29,864 bases of DNA from an uncultured Clostridia bacterium (GTDB lineage Bacteria > Bacillota > Clostridia > TANB77 > CAG-508), in contig CAQPRV010000028.1 in assembly GCA_948857205.1 (NCBI GenBank), positions 1 through 29,864 of the forward strand. Reading direction: 5' to 3'. The translations under genes and the position numbers were made by a program. Below, in pieces: positions 1-7,657 of this stretch (its first letter is position 1; each line of letters opens with the position of its first letter). The notes under the pieces are model-generated. The model was given only the letters and a program-made list of their open reading frames with translations. It did no database searches and was not told where the DNA came from.

Positions 1-1
1 A

Positions 2-46
2 AAAAATCACTTATTAATGATATATTCATTAAATACAGTGATTTTT
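2..46. terminator. Hairpin at left edge, possible bidirectional terminator
   Basis: A 10-bp stem (AAAAATCACT / AGTGATTTTT) encloses an inner stem TTAATGA / TCATTAA. A-rich and T-rich flanks would allow termination in either direction. It lies upstream of rpmB and probably ends a transcript entering from outside the window. Confidence 0.5.
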
Positions 47-260
47 GTCATTACTTTTTTTCATAGCAAAAAATATATTTTAAAAATTATATTACATTTT
101 CATTACAGTTGACTATGTTTCAAGACTTCTTATTTTGAAAAACATTATCTAGTAACAGAATTTTTGATATTTTTGAAAAAATACTTGTTTTTTTCTTGTG
201 TTTATGATAGACTAATAAATAGTCAATTTATTTTAAGTTATTAGGAGGTGCATTTTAATT

Positions 261-458
261 ATGGCAGTATGTGAAATTTGTCAAAAATCAATAAATTATG
301 GAAAAAAACTTAGCATTACACGTTCTCACATTAGTAAAAGAAGTACTCGTACTTGGAAACCAAATTTAAGAACAGTTAAAGTTATTATAAATGGAGAGAC
401 TAAAAGAATTCATGTCTGTGCTAAATGTTTAAAAAATGGAAAAGTAAAAAGAGCTTAG
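261..458 (+). CDS. rpmB: 50S ribosomal protein L28
   Basis: L28 is a small structural protein of the large ribosomal subunit. The 65-residue product has the expected length. It begins with MAVCEICQK and carries two CxxC pairs (C4/C7 and C53/C56), as in zinc-binding L28 variants; the central basic SITRSHISKRSTRTWKPN stretch is typical of the family. The start is supported by AGGAGG at 243-248. The gene stands alone, with its own terminator overlapping the stop codon. A short hairpin GACTA/TAGTC (210-224) sits in the 5' leader. It is the only clear housekeeping gene here and marks the chromosomal side of the accessory region. Confidence 0.95.
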   Translation: MAVCEICQKSINYGKKLSITRSHISKRSTRTWKPNLRTVKVIINGETKRIHVCAKCLKNGKVKRA

Positions 459-471
459 GTGCTCTTTTTTT
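446..471 (+). terminator. rpmB Rho-independent terminator
   Basis: AAAAAGAGC, loop TTAGGT, GCTCTTTTTTT. The stem starts inside the last codons of rpmB and the loop contains the stop codon. Confidence 0.9.
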
Positions 472-551
472 GTTAGGTATTATAATTAAATTTTCTATAA
501 ATTTTACTTTATCTTCTGTTGTCTTGAGAATATGACTTGTATATGTGTCAA

Positions 552-645
552 TGATGTAAAACTACATTTCTGGAAGATTTTTTATTTTTTCATTTTTTGT
601 TCCAGAAACATTTTTTAGTGGTTCATTCGGTGAATTTTTACATCA
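552..645. other. Nested inverted repeats at rpmB/accessory boundary
   Basis: The gene-free stretch 472-964 contains no convincing ORF. Its left part holds a hairpin TTTCTGGAA / TTCCAGAAA (567-608). An outer inverted repeat TGATGTAAAA (552-561) / TTTTACATCA (636-645) encloses this hairpin and the 17-bp palindrome at 620-636. The right arm of the outer repeat is the conserved start of repeat R1. The left arm is not seen at the other two R copies. Confidence 0.5.
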
Positions 646-923
646 AATCTGCTTAAAATTTTTGTTCTTTTATTAACTCTTGAAGGCTTGTCCTTCAATG
701 TGTCTAGGCATTGTGTTAAACATGCTTTCCTGCCCTCATTTTTAATGAGATATTTTAGATTTTAATAGTGCTTATGTCTACTTAATTAAATATACTTATC
801 CTTAAATCCTCTTAGTCGAAAAATAATGTGCTTTTAAAATCAAGTCAAGGTTGTGCGATAGCACATTCATTTTAACCTTAACTTGATTTTATAAAGCACA
901 TTAGCATTATGTAGAGGATTTAA
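620..923 (-). repeat. Structured repeat R1 (115-bp core plus long hairpin)
   Basis: First of three copies of an unassigned repeat. The core (620-734) is exactly 115 bp, as at 5401-5515 and 11844-11958. It begins with a palindrome (GGTTCAT TCG GTGAATT) and contains two hairpins: 680-698 (TTGAAGG CTTGT CCTTCAA) and 708-725 (GC-closed, followed by TTTCCTGCC). The right part (802-923) is one long imperfect hairpin: arms TTAAATCCTCT / AGAGGATTTAA, inner stems AATGTGCTTT / AAAGCACATT and AAAATCAAGT / ACTTGATTTT, apical GTGC/GCAC. The whole is matched by 11844-12145. It lies directly 3' of the leftward trpB/prdX operon. I place it on the minus strand because one covarying pair is G-U there but A-C on the other strand. 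Confidence 0.75.
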
Positions 924-964
924 TAGTTTCTCTGATACAATTCTATCATTACTAAAATACATTT

Positions 965-1447
965 TTAAATCTCGATAAATTTATATTTTACATTATAACA
1001 TTCAAATATTTTATGTATTTCTTGTGGATTAAATATTACTGTTTCTGTATTTATATTTGGATGAAAACCTACTTTTTCACATTTTAATATATCTTCATCT
1101 AGTATAAACATAATATCTTTATCTTTTAAGTTAATAATATTAAATATTGAAACTGCTCCACTCTTTATTCCAAGTTTTTCTTCTAGCACATTTTCATTCC
1201 CAAAACTTAATCTTTTTTCTCCTAGTAACATTTGTAACAATTTTAAATCTACTCTTTTTTCTATAGGTAGAGCAACAAAATAATATTGACTTTTATTGCT
1301 ATTTCTTATAAAAAGATTTTTGCATACTATTGCATCAAATTTTATTTTATATTTTTCATTATCCTCACAAGTAAATAATGGTGGATGTTTTATTTTTTCA
1401 TATTTAATGTATAATTTATTTAATAATTGATATACTTCATTTTCCAT
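965..1447 (-). CDS. YbaK/ProX-type prolyl-tRNA deacylase-like protein
   Basis: Single-domain trans-editing protein of the YbaK/aaRS-associated superfamily, most like PrdX/ProXp. Members hydrolyse misacylated tRNA (usually Ala- or Cys-tRNAPro) in the cytosol. The 160-residue length fits. The pattern KNLFIRNSNKSQYYFVALP, then KRLSFGNEN, LGIKSGAVSIFNI and VGFHPNINTET is characteristic. The start follows AAAGGAG with good spacing. It lies 41 bp downstream of trpB on the same strand, apparently cotranscribed. Exact substrate specificity cannot be told from sequence. Confidence 0.85.
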   Translation of the reverse strand: MENEVYQLLNKLYIKYEKIKHPPLFTCEDNEKYKIKFDAIVCKNLFIRNSNKSQYYFVALPIEKRVDLKLLQMLLGEKRLSFGNENVLEEKLGIKSGAVSIFNIINLKDKDIMFILDEDILKCEKVGFHPNINTETVIFNPQEIHKIFECYNVKYKFIEI

Positions 1448-1488
1448 TGGATCAAACTCCTTTTACATTATCTTTAATATACTTACAT

Positions 1489-2856
1489 TTAATCTATTAT
1501 ATTAGGAAATGATTTTTGTAATTCTTCATCTGTTGGAATATAGTCTGTCATAGTTTTATCTAAATAAGATGCATATCCTGCCATATCAAAATACCCTGTT
1601 CCAGTTAATCCAAATAAAATTGTCTTTTCTTCTCCTGTCTCCTTACATTTTAAAGCTTCATCTATTGCTGCTTTTATTGCATGTGAAGATTCTGGAGCAG
1701 GGAATATTGTTTCTTTTTTAGCAAATAATATTGCTGCTTTAAATACATCAGTTTGTTTAATTGATACTGCTTCTATATAACCATCATGGTATAATTTTGA
1801 AATTATTGGTGACATTCCATGATATCTTAACCCTCCTGCATGATTTGATGATGGAATAAAATCACTACCAAGTGTATACATTTTGGCAAGTGGTGTCATT
1901 TTTCCTGTATCACAATAATCATATGCATATTTACCACGAGTTAAAGATGGACATGAGGCAGGTTCTATAGCAATAATTCTTGGATCATGTATTCCTTTAA
2001 TTTTATCTCTCATAAATGGAGCAATTAAACCACCAAAATTTGAACCACCACCTGCACAACCTATTATTATGTCAGGATATTCTTCTAATAAGTTAAATGC
2101 TATTTCACATTCTAAGCCTATTATTGATTGATGTAATAATACTTGATTTAAAACAGAACCTAAAACATATTTTGAATTAGGTGTTGTCATAGCTTTTTCA
2201 ACTGCCTCTGATATAGCACAGCCTAAACTTCCTGTTGTATCTGGATGTTCTTTCAAAATTTCCTTTCCTACTTTTGTTGTACTACTTGGACTTGGTATAA
2301 CATTTGCACCAAAAGTTCTTATTATATCTCTTCTAAATGGCTTTTGTTCATAAGAACCTTTTACCATATACACAGTTAATGGGATATCAAAATAACTACA
2401 TGCCTCTGCTAAAGCAGTTCCCCATTGACCTGCTCCTGTTTCGGTTGTCAGATTTGTAATTCCCTCTTTTTTTGCATAGTAAACTTGTGCTATTGCAGAA
2501 TTCAATTTGTGACTTCCCGATGTATTGTTTCCCTCAAATTTATAATAAATTTTAGCAGAAGTTTCCAAATATTTTTCAAGATTATAGGCACGAATTAAAG
2601 GTGATGGTCTATAAATTCTATACATCTCTTGTATTTCTTTTGGTATATCTACATATCTTGTTTCATTATCTAATTCTTGTTTTGCTAATTCTTTACAAAA
2701 TACTGGTAGTAAATCTTCTACAGTAGCTTCCTCTTTTGTAATAGGATTCAACATTGGTTCTGGCAGTTCTTTCATATCTGCCCTTAAATTGTAATATTGC
2801 TTTGGCATTTGTTCTTCTGTTAAATATAATCTATATGGATTTTGTTTTTTATTCAT
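1489..2856 (-). CDS. TrpB-like PLP enzyme (TrpB2 type)
   Basis: Pyridoxal-phosphate enzyme of the tryptophan synthase beta family, condensing indole with serine to give tryptophan. At 455 residues it is longer than classical TrpB (about 395-400) and matches TrpB2 proteins, with a long N-terminal extension (MNKKQNPYRLYLTEEQMPKQ). The PLP lysine is K117 in GSHKLNSA. TETGAGQWG and the phosphate-binding CAGGGSNFGG are present. No trpA or other trp gene is nearby, so it may act as a stand-alone indole-salvage enzyme (inference). It is preceded by an overlapping small ORF that ends in the ATGA of its start, suggesting translational coupling; its own ribosome site (AAAGGAAG) is weaker. Confidence 0.88.
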   Translation of the reverse strand: MNKKQNPYRLYLTEEQMPKQYYNLRADMKELPEPMLNPITKEEATVEDLLPVFCKELAKQELDNETRYVDIPKEIQEMYRIYRPSPLIRAYNLEKYLETSAKIYYKFEGNNTSGSHKLNSAIAQVYYAKKEGITNLTTETGAGQWGTALAEACSYFDIPLTVYMVKGSYEQKPFRRDIIRTFGANVIPSPSSTTKVGKEILKEHPDTTGSLGCAISEAVEKAMTTPNSKYVLGSVLNQVLLHQSIIGLECEIAFNLLEEYPDIIIGCAGGGSNFGGLIAPFMRDKIKGIHDPRIIAIEPASCPSLTRGKYAYDYCDTGKMTPLAKMYTLGSDFIPSSNHAGGLRYHGMSPIISKLYHDGYIEAVSIKQTDVFKAAILFAKKETIFPAPESSHAIKAAIDEALKCKETGEEKTILFGLTGTGYFDMAGYASYLDKTMTDYIPTDEELQKSFPNIID

Positions 2857-2945
2857 AATATCTTCTTCCTTTCATCTTTCATATTTGTAATTTTTTTGTG
2901 CCAGCATAGTTTATAGTGATTTCTAATAAAATTTTCTTGTTTCAA
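2853..2945 (-). CDS. Short leader ORF coupled to trpB
   Basis: A 30-codon ORF starting with TTG, seven bases after a strong AGGAGGG site (minus strand of 2950-2957). It reads MKQENFIRNHYKLCWHKKIT and ends KKIL. Its TGA overlaps the trpB ATG as ATGA. It contains one Trp codon, and a terminator hairpin lies just upstream. It could be a regulatory leader or simply provide translational coupling. No homologue is recognised. The good Shine-Dalgarno and stop/start overlap are the support. Confidence 0.5.
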   Translation of the reverse strand: MKQENFIRNHYKLCWHKKITNMKDERKKIL

Positions 2946-2961
2946 CTTATTCCCTCCTAAC

Positions 2962-3000
2962 AAAAAACAGAAGTATTTTTTATTTAATACTTCTGTTTTT
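2962..3000. terminator. Bidirectional terminator upstream of trpB leader
   Basis: AAAAACAGAAGTATT and AATACTTCTGTTTTT form a perfect stem around an 8-nt loop, with T-runs on both strands. On the minus strand it precedes the leader ORF and trpB, so it is either an attenuator or the end of an incoming transcript. Confidence 0.8.
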
Positions 3001-3048
3001 ATATATTAATAGATTTGAGAAATCTTTCAATATTATTTGTACAAGAAA

Positions 3049-3148
3049 CACAAGTATAAGTAACTATTCATCACCTATACTTGTGCTATTTTATAAACAT
3101 TTATAGCATGATTAATGAGTATGGGTGATGTTTATTTTTTCCCATACT
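3049..3148. other. Two hairpins upstream of trpB
   Basis: Gene-free stretch 2946-3285. CACAAGTATA (3049-3058) pairs with TATACTTGTG (3076-3085). AGTATGGG (3118-3125) pairs with CCCATACT (3141-3148). With the terminator at 2962 they make a series of three stems 5' of trpB. No T-box GGTGGNACC motif or recognised riboswitch consensus is present. Confidence 0.45.
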
Positions 3149-3285
3149 AATTGCCAATTATTTAATTTTAAATTAGCTTTATTAATCATTTTCTTTTCTC
3201 CAATCTTTAATTTATTATATTATTATTTTAACTTAATGTGCTATGTTTGTCAATACAATTTTTTACATTTTTATATTTACATAAT

Positions 3286-3413
3286 TTATTCATTCAACAT
3301 TAATTTTGTCTTCTTATTTTTTAGTCTCTTTAATTGTTCTCTTTCTACTTGCTTAATACTCTTTTCTGGTGTTGGTAAATCTTCTGGCATCGTTCCTCCA
3401 ATATCTTCTATTG
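3286..3413 (-). pseudogene. 3' fragment of a dinD gene
   Basis: On the minus strand this reads IEDIGGTMPEDLPTPEKS followed by IKQVEREQLKRLKNKKTKLM and a stop. That is nearly identical to the last 40 residues of the complete DinD encoded at 14609-15466. The match starts abruptly at 3412-3413, where the recombinase gene joins. The fragment has no start of its own and is a deletion or recombination remnant. The sequence below it (3150-3285) shows only faint resemblance to that downstream of intact dinD. Confidence 0.85.
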
Positions 3414-4748
3414 TAGTGATATTGTTCCATTTAAGTTTAAATCAATTAACTTGTCTATCTTTTCTTTTAATATTTGTTTTTCTTCCTCTAGTCTTTTAAT
3501 AGAACTTTCATTGCTTTCTTCTTGTATAATTTCTTCCATTTCGTTTAAGAATGTTTGAATTAATTCTTTGTTATTATTACATAGTAATTTATAGCTTTCT
3601 GTAAATGCTTCTTCTATAATACTTTCTTTCATAGCTTTACAAAGTGTGCAATTTTCTTTTCCATGTTTTACAAATTCCATACAATGCCAAACTGTTATAC
3701 TATTTTTTGTTCCAGAGTGCCAGTTTTTTCTTGTTAATAAACTACTACAAAAGCCACAATATAATCTACTACTAAAAGGATATTTTCTACTAAAGTTGCC
3801 TTTTCTTCTTCCAGAACCTCGTACTCCTCCTCGTTTTTGTAATATTTCTTGTACTTGATTAAACATTCTCTCGGAGATAATTGGCTCATGATGTTCTTGT
3901 ATATAATATTGGTTTTCTTCTCCCATATTTACTACTCTTCTATGTGAGATTGGATCTGTTGTATATGTTTTTCCTTGTAAGACATCTCCTTTGTATTTTT
4001 CGTTTTTTAAGATACCTCTTATTGTAGATTCGTGCCATTTCTTTTTGCCTGTTGGTGTTTTATATTTCATATTTGTTAGTTCTTTTGCAATTGTTGTACA
4101 GCCTACTCCTTGACAGTATCTTTCAAAGATATATCTTACTATTTCTGCTTCTTCATAATTAATTACTATTTCTTTTGTGTCTTTATCATATACATATCCT
4201 AAACATCCATTATATCCAATTAATTCTCCCCTTTTTTGTTTCATCTGTAATCCTAATTTTACATGTGAAGAAATATTTTCGCTTTCTTGCTGTGCCATTG
4301 CACTTAATACTGTTAGCATGATTTCTCCTGATATTTCTAAAGTATTTATTCTTTCTTCTTCAAAATAAATTGCAATTCCTTTTTCTTTTAGCAGCCTTAC
4401 ATATTTTAAGGTATCTACTGTATTTCTTCCAAATCTTGATATTGATTTTGTGATTATCATATCAAATTTGTTGTCTGTAGCATCTTGCATCATTTTCATA
4501 AAGCCATCTCGTTTATAGTCTAGTGTTCCTGTTATTCCTTCATCTGCATAAATACCAACATATTTCCAATCACTATTTGCTTTTATTTTTTCTTCATAAT
4601 ACTTTAGTTGGGAATTATAACTGTTTATTTGTTCTTCCTTTTCTGTACTTACTCTTGCATAGGCACATACTCTTAAATTTCCTTTTATTTCTTCTCCTGT
4701 TGTTCTATTAATTCGACCTTTTTTCTTCTCTATAACTTGTACTTTCAA
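3408..4748 (-). CDS. Serine site-specific recombinase, C-terminally truncated
   Basis: Large serine recombinase catalysing DNA cleavage and rejoining at att sites. I take the TTG at 4748 as start: GGAGG lies six bases upstream and the product then aligns with the paralogue at 28052-29752. It has a resolvase domain with catalytic S34 in CAYARVST, ITKSISRFGRNT, a recombinase domain (about 200-310) and a zinc ribbon with CGFC and later cysteines (about 340-400). It ends at about 446 residues in NLNGTISLQ within the coiled coil. The 566-residue paralogue continues about 120 residues further. The 3' end is replaced by a dinD fragment, so the protein may be inactive. Confidence 0.88.
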   Translation of the reverse strand: MKVQVIEKKKGRINRTTGEEIKGNLRVCAYARVSTEKEEQINSYNSQLKYYEEKIKANSDWKYVGIYADEGITGTLDYKRDGFMKMMQDATDNKFDMIITKSISRFGRNTVDTLKYVRLLKEKGIAIYFEEERINTLEISGEIMLTVLSAMAQQESENISSHVKLGLQMKQKRGELIGYNGCLGYVYDKDTKEIVINYEEAEIVRYIFERYCQGVGCTTIAKELTNMKYKTPTGKKKWHESTIRGILKNEKYKGDVLQGKTYTTDPISHRRVVNMGEENQYYIQEHHEPIISERMFNQVQEILQKRGGVRGSGRRKGNFSRKYPFSSRLYCGFCSSLLTRKNWHSGTKNSITVWHCMEFVKHGKENCTLCKAMKESIIEEAFTESYKLLCNNNKELIQTFLNEMEEIIQEESNESSIKRLEEEKQILKEKIDKLIDLNLNGTISLQ

Positions 4749-4885
4749 AATTAACCTCCATTCTTTCGGCATTAAGATACTGTATGAAAAATTCCTTTCA
4801 GTCATTTTTCAACACTATCTAAAACCTCTCTTTCTCAAGTTTAGAGAATCTTTATGTGCTTATTATACATCAAAAATTAATATTT

Positions 4886-5071
4886 TCAAATACCTATATG
4901 AGTTAAATTATATTCTTGCAAGATGTTTTGTTTTAGTTCTAAATATCTCTTTTCTTTAATTAGTCCTGCATTAAATGTTTTGTTTAGTATTGCTATTTTT
5001 ATACTGCAATTAAAAATATTTTCATTTAGTTTGATGTTTTTCGTATTATCAAAATTGATTTCATATAACAT
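4886..5071 (-). CDS. Small recombinase-associated protein (SHOCT-like)
   Basis: A 61-residue protein with GGAGGAG immediately upstream. The C-terminal half (AILNKTFNAGLIKEKRYLEL and on) has the short helical pattern seen in SHOCT-like proteins encoded beside serine recombinases in Firmicutes mobile elements; function is not established. It is the first gene after the promoter and attenuator at 5114-5205 and lies upstream of the recombinase. A second copy of its start (MLHDYEIK versus MLYEINFD) is found at 11470, behind the same kind of promoter and attenuator. Confidence 0.7.
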   Translation of the reverse strand: MLYEINFDNTKNIKLNENIFNCSIKIAILNKTFNAGLIKEKRYLELKQNILQEYNLTHIGI

Positions 5072-5113
5072 AAAAATTCTCCTCCTTGAATGATTTAGAT
5101 TTCAAAAAAGGCA

Positions 5114-5149
5114 ACAAAAAAAGCCAGTCGTGCTAGCTTCGACTGACTT
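5114..5149 (-). terminator. Leader terminator/attenuator before recombinase operon
   Basis: On the minus strand AAGTCAGTCG, a 9-nt loop, CGACTGGCTT and a T-run. It sits between the promoter (5177-5205) and the small ORF, so the operon would be expressed only on read-through. The equivalent position in the second module (11503-11550) has an unrelated terminator sequence, suggesting that the arrangement is conserved. Confidence 0.8.
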
Positions 5150-5176
5150 GATTGTTTTACATTTTTTGATAATACC

Positions 5177-5205
5177 ATTATATTATCATGTTCTATAAAG
5201 TTCAA
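5177..5205 (-). promoter_or_regulatory. Sigma-A-like promoter of recombinase operon
   Basis: TTGAAC (5205-5200), 17-nt spacer, TATAAT (5082-side, 5182-5177) on the minus strand. The module at 11569-11597 has the matching TTGATT, 17 nt, TATAAT. The palindrome array begins about 36 bp upstream. Confidence 0.8.
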
Positions 5206-5240
5206 TTCCCGTTTTTTTCCCTTTTTTCTAAAATTTTTCA

Positions 5241-5417
5241 AGTTCACTAAGTGTACTTAGTTCTTAAATATTAGTAATTTTCAGTTCACCGAGTGAACTA
5301 ATCATTAATATTTTAGCAAAATTCAAGTACACTTGGTGAACTTTTTTAAAATTTGGATTCGCTATTTTTTGTTTCAAACGAAGAATAGCGGGTTTGAGCC
5401 AGTTCACTCGGTGAATT
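5241..5417. repeat. Palindrome array A (four 17-bp units)
   Basis: Units at 5241, 5283, 5326 and 5401, consensus AGTTCAC TNR GTGAACT. The unit at 5283-5299 is a perfect 7+3+7 palindrome. Start-to-start distances are 42, 43 and 75 bp. They lie upstream of the minus-strand promoter and look like tandem sites for a dimeric DNA-binding protein. The last unit is the first 17 bp of repeat R2. No candidate regulator gene is adjacent. Confidence 0.75.
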
Positions 5418-5515
5418 TTTGCATCATTTTTGCTTAATTTTTACCTTCTTTTATTAACTCTAGAAGACTTGTCCTTCTATGTGTATAGGCGATATGTTAA
5501 TTTCGCTTTCCTGCC
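5401..5515 (-). repeat. Structured repeat R2 (115-bp core only)
   Basis: Second copy of the R core, same length as R1 and R3, without the long terminal hairpin. Hairpin 1 (5461-5479) is TAGAAGA CTTGT CCTTCTA where the other copies have TTGAAGG/CCTTCAA. Hairpin 2 (5489-5506) is GCGATA.../...TTTCGC where they have GCATTG/CATGC. Stems are kept by paired changes while the loop CTTGT and the flanks TTATTAACTCT, ATGTGTATAGG and TTTCCTGCC stay constant. It ends 11 bp from the stop codon of the leftward OLD-like gene. Confidence 0.75.
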
Positions 5516-5526
5516 TTTAGGTAACC

Positions 5527-7009
5527 TTATTTTATAGTCTCATTTATAATATCACTTAATATATTAAATCGTTGTTTTGTATCTTCTGATAGACAATCTA
5601 TTATGTTTTTCTTTGATTCTGAATAATATGCAGCTAGCATTATATTTTCATATGATGTCTTTTCACTCAAATTTAATTTTTTTATTATTGATATATAATC
5701 TTCTTCATTGAACATATTTTCCATTCTCATTTTTGTCTTATTTTCCATTGGAAGCAATTTGAATTTCTTGGATTCTTCTTCTCCAAAGTATTCTTTGGCT
5801 TTTTCGAACTGATTTCTGCCTTTCTTATCATTATCCCATATTGCAACATACTTATAGGAATAAGTTGTACTAATTTTTTAGGTTTCTTTTCTACTATATG
5901 TATATTATTTATAGGTATATACTCTGGATTTAATAAATGATGTGAATGTGTGCAATATATTACTATCCCGTCTTCTGAAGATATTTTATTCAAATTACTG
6001 CATAGTTTGTCTTGAGCATTTAAATGTAAGTATGAACCTGGTTCATCTAATAAGAATATAGTATCTTTTTCTAATCCAGACTTTATATTAGCTTTTGCAT
6101 TAAATCTTACCTTCATAATAAAATTATAAAACCATAAAAATCCTTTACTTCTGTCAATAACATCAAAAAATCTTTCATTACCGCCTATTGTTTCTTTTAT
6201 CTGTATATTTAATTCATTATTATTGACATCTAGTTTTATCTTTAATTTATTGTTATCTACTGAAAACTTTTCCCAATCTTGTGTTAATTTGTTGTTTAAA
6301 TTCTTTTCTATTTCGGATAAGATTGAATTCTTCTCTCTATTATCTGTAATATTAGCTAATTTAAATATTGAAAATTCTTTATTAGCAGATTGACAAGCTC
6401 TTTCATATATAGCTAACCAACCTGACAATTGTTCTGATTTTTCTTCTGGTATTTTTATTACACTTTCAGGTCTGTCTGTAAAATCATCATTATATAGAAT
6501 GTAAGGTAGTTCTCGTTCAATTATATATTTAGCTACTGCATTTTGAATTTCAGAATCTTCATTTTTCAAATAACTAAAAGTATAATTTTTTGTATTCAAA
6601 TTTCTTGTTATCGTTACTGAATCACCATTAATATTTCTTGTTTTATTTAAAAATTCATTTTTGTCTATTCTTTTAAAATTTTGACCATCTGACTTTGTTA
6701 TATATTTTTTATTAATGTCCATTATTACATTTTCAATTATTCTATCTAATTCCTGTTTCGTACAAGCTATTTCTGCTTCTATACTACCTTCATCATGTAC
6801 AGTTTCATATAAATTTTTTATATTTTGCAAATGCCTACCTTTATATTCTTTATCATTTGTATAATCAAAGCAATAAATTGCTTGTAATATAGTAGTCTTT
6901 CCACATTCATTAATTCCAACTATTGGTATCAACCTTTTGTCTTTAAATTTACCTTTAAAGATCCCTTTATTGCTCTATAATTTCTAATAATAAAACTTAA
7001 ATATCTCAT
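5527..7009 (-). pseudogene. OLD-like ATPase/TOPRIM nuclease gene with two frameshifts
   Basis: Overcoming-lysogeny-defect type protein: an ABC-like ATPase domain fused to a TOPRIM nuclease, found in phage-defence genes. The start at 7009 (AGGAGGAATTAATTT upstream) gives MRYLSFIIRNYRAIKGSLKV. The frame is then lost near 6938 and continues in another frame as IPIVGINECGKTT (Walker A) to FLLDEPGSYLHLNAQ (Walker B). At the A6 run near 5882 a further one-base shift is needed to reach YKYVAIWDNDKKGRN, the TOPRIM aspartates, which continues to the stop at 5527. Each break is one base, so they could be real mutations, slippage sites or sequencing errors. Confidence 0.8.
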
Positions 7010-7048
7010 AAATTAATTCCTCCATATATTATTGTTTTTATTTTTAAG

Positions 7049-7657
7049 TTATAATTTTTTATTTATTTCATCTATCCAACTTTCATCATCACTTTCAAAA
7101 TTTTCAATAAACTTCAATATATTGGTGCTAGAAGTTACATTATCATCTGTTGATAACTTAGCTACATTTTCTTTCATTTTTTCATAATTACTTCTTTTTA
7201 TCTTGCTAAACAACTCTTTTCTCTGTTCATCTGTAGCTTTATAATTATCAATACCAACATATTCTTTTATATATTTACTATTTATAGCTTTACTTTGACT
7301 TGTTAATTTTATTTCAGCGAAATGTGAAAGTATTATTTGCATTGTACATGGGTTTCCAAATATTACTATGTCATCTGCTACATCTTCCCCATGAAAATCA
7401 TTTATCTTTTGTTTAATTTCTTTATATTTTTCTGATGGTCCTTTATCTGTATCACAGAATATTAAAACCAAAGAATATGAATCCGATTGATATTTTTCTT
7501 GGTATCTTGCTATTATTGTGTTTATTGATTTTGCATTTACTGTAATAAAATCATATTTATTGGAAAATACTGATTTACTTTTTAAAGTCTCAATATAATC
7601 TAGTTCCTCATATCCTTCACATATAATACATATCTTTCTTCCTTTATATTTCCTCAT
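7049..7657 (-). CDS. RloB-like protein (AbiL-type second subunit)
   Basis: A 202-residue protein of the RloB family, which has a TOPRIM-like fold and is encoded with an AAA ATPase in abortive-infection systems (AbiL, RloAB). The TOPRIM-like acidic residues are visible: E14 in CIICEGYEELDYI and D69/D71 in LIFCDTDKGP. It overlaps the upstream ATPase by 4 bp (ATGA), so the two are translationally coupled. Together they resemble a two-protein version of the OLD architecture encoded next door. The biochemical activity is not settled for the family. Confidence 0.8.
   Translation of the reverse strand: MRKYKGRKICIICEGYEELDYIETLKSKSVFSNKYDFITVNAKSINTIIARYQEKYQSDSYSLVLIFCDTDKGPSEKYKEIKQKINDFHGEDVADDIVIFGNPCTMQIILSHFAEIKLTSQSKAINSKYIKEYVGIDNYKATDEQRKELFSKIKRSNYEKMKENVAKLSTDDNVTSSTNILKFIENFESDDESWIDEINKKL

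Noticed and set aside
2946..3285. T-box upstream of trpB
   Set aside because: Stems and a terminator exist, but the conserved T-box sequence (GGTGGNACC region) is absent.
3125..3499. Plus-strand ORF of 124 codons
   Set aside because: It runs antisense to the dinD fragment and recombinase end; the hydrophobic product is an artefact of AT-rich complementary sequence.
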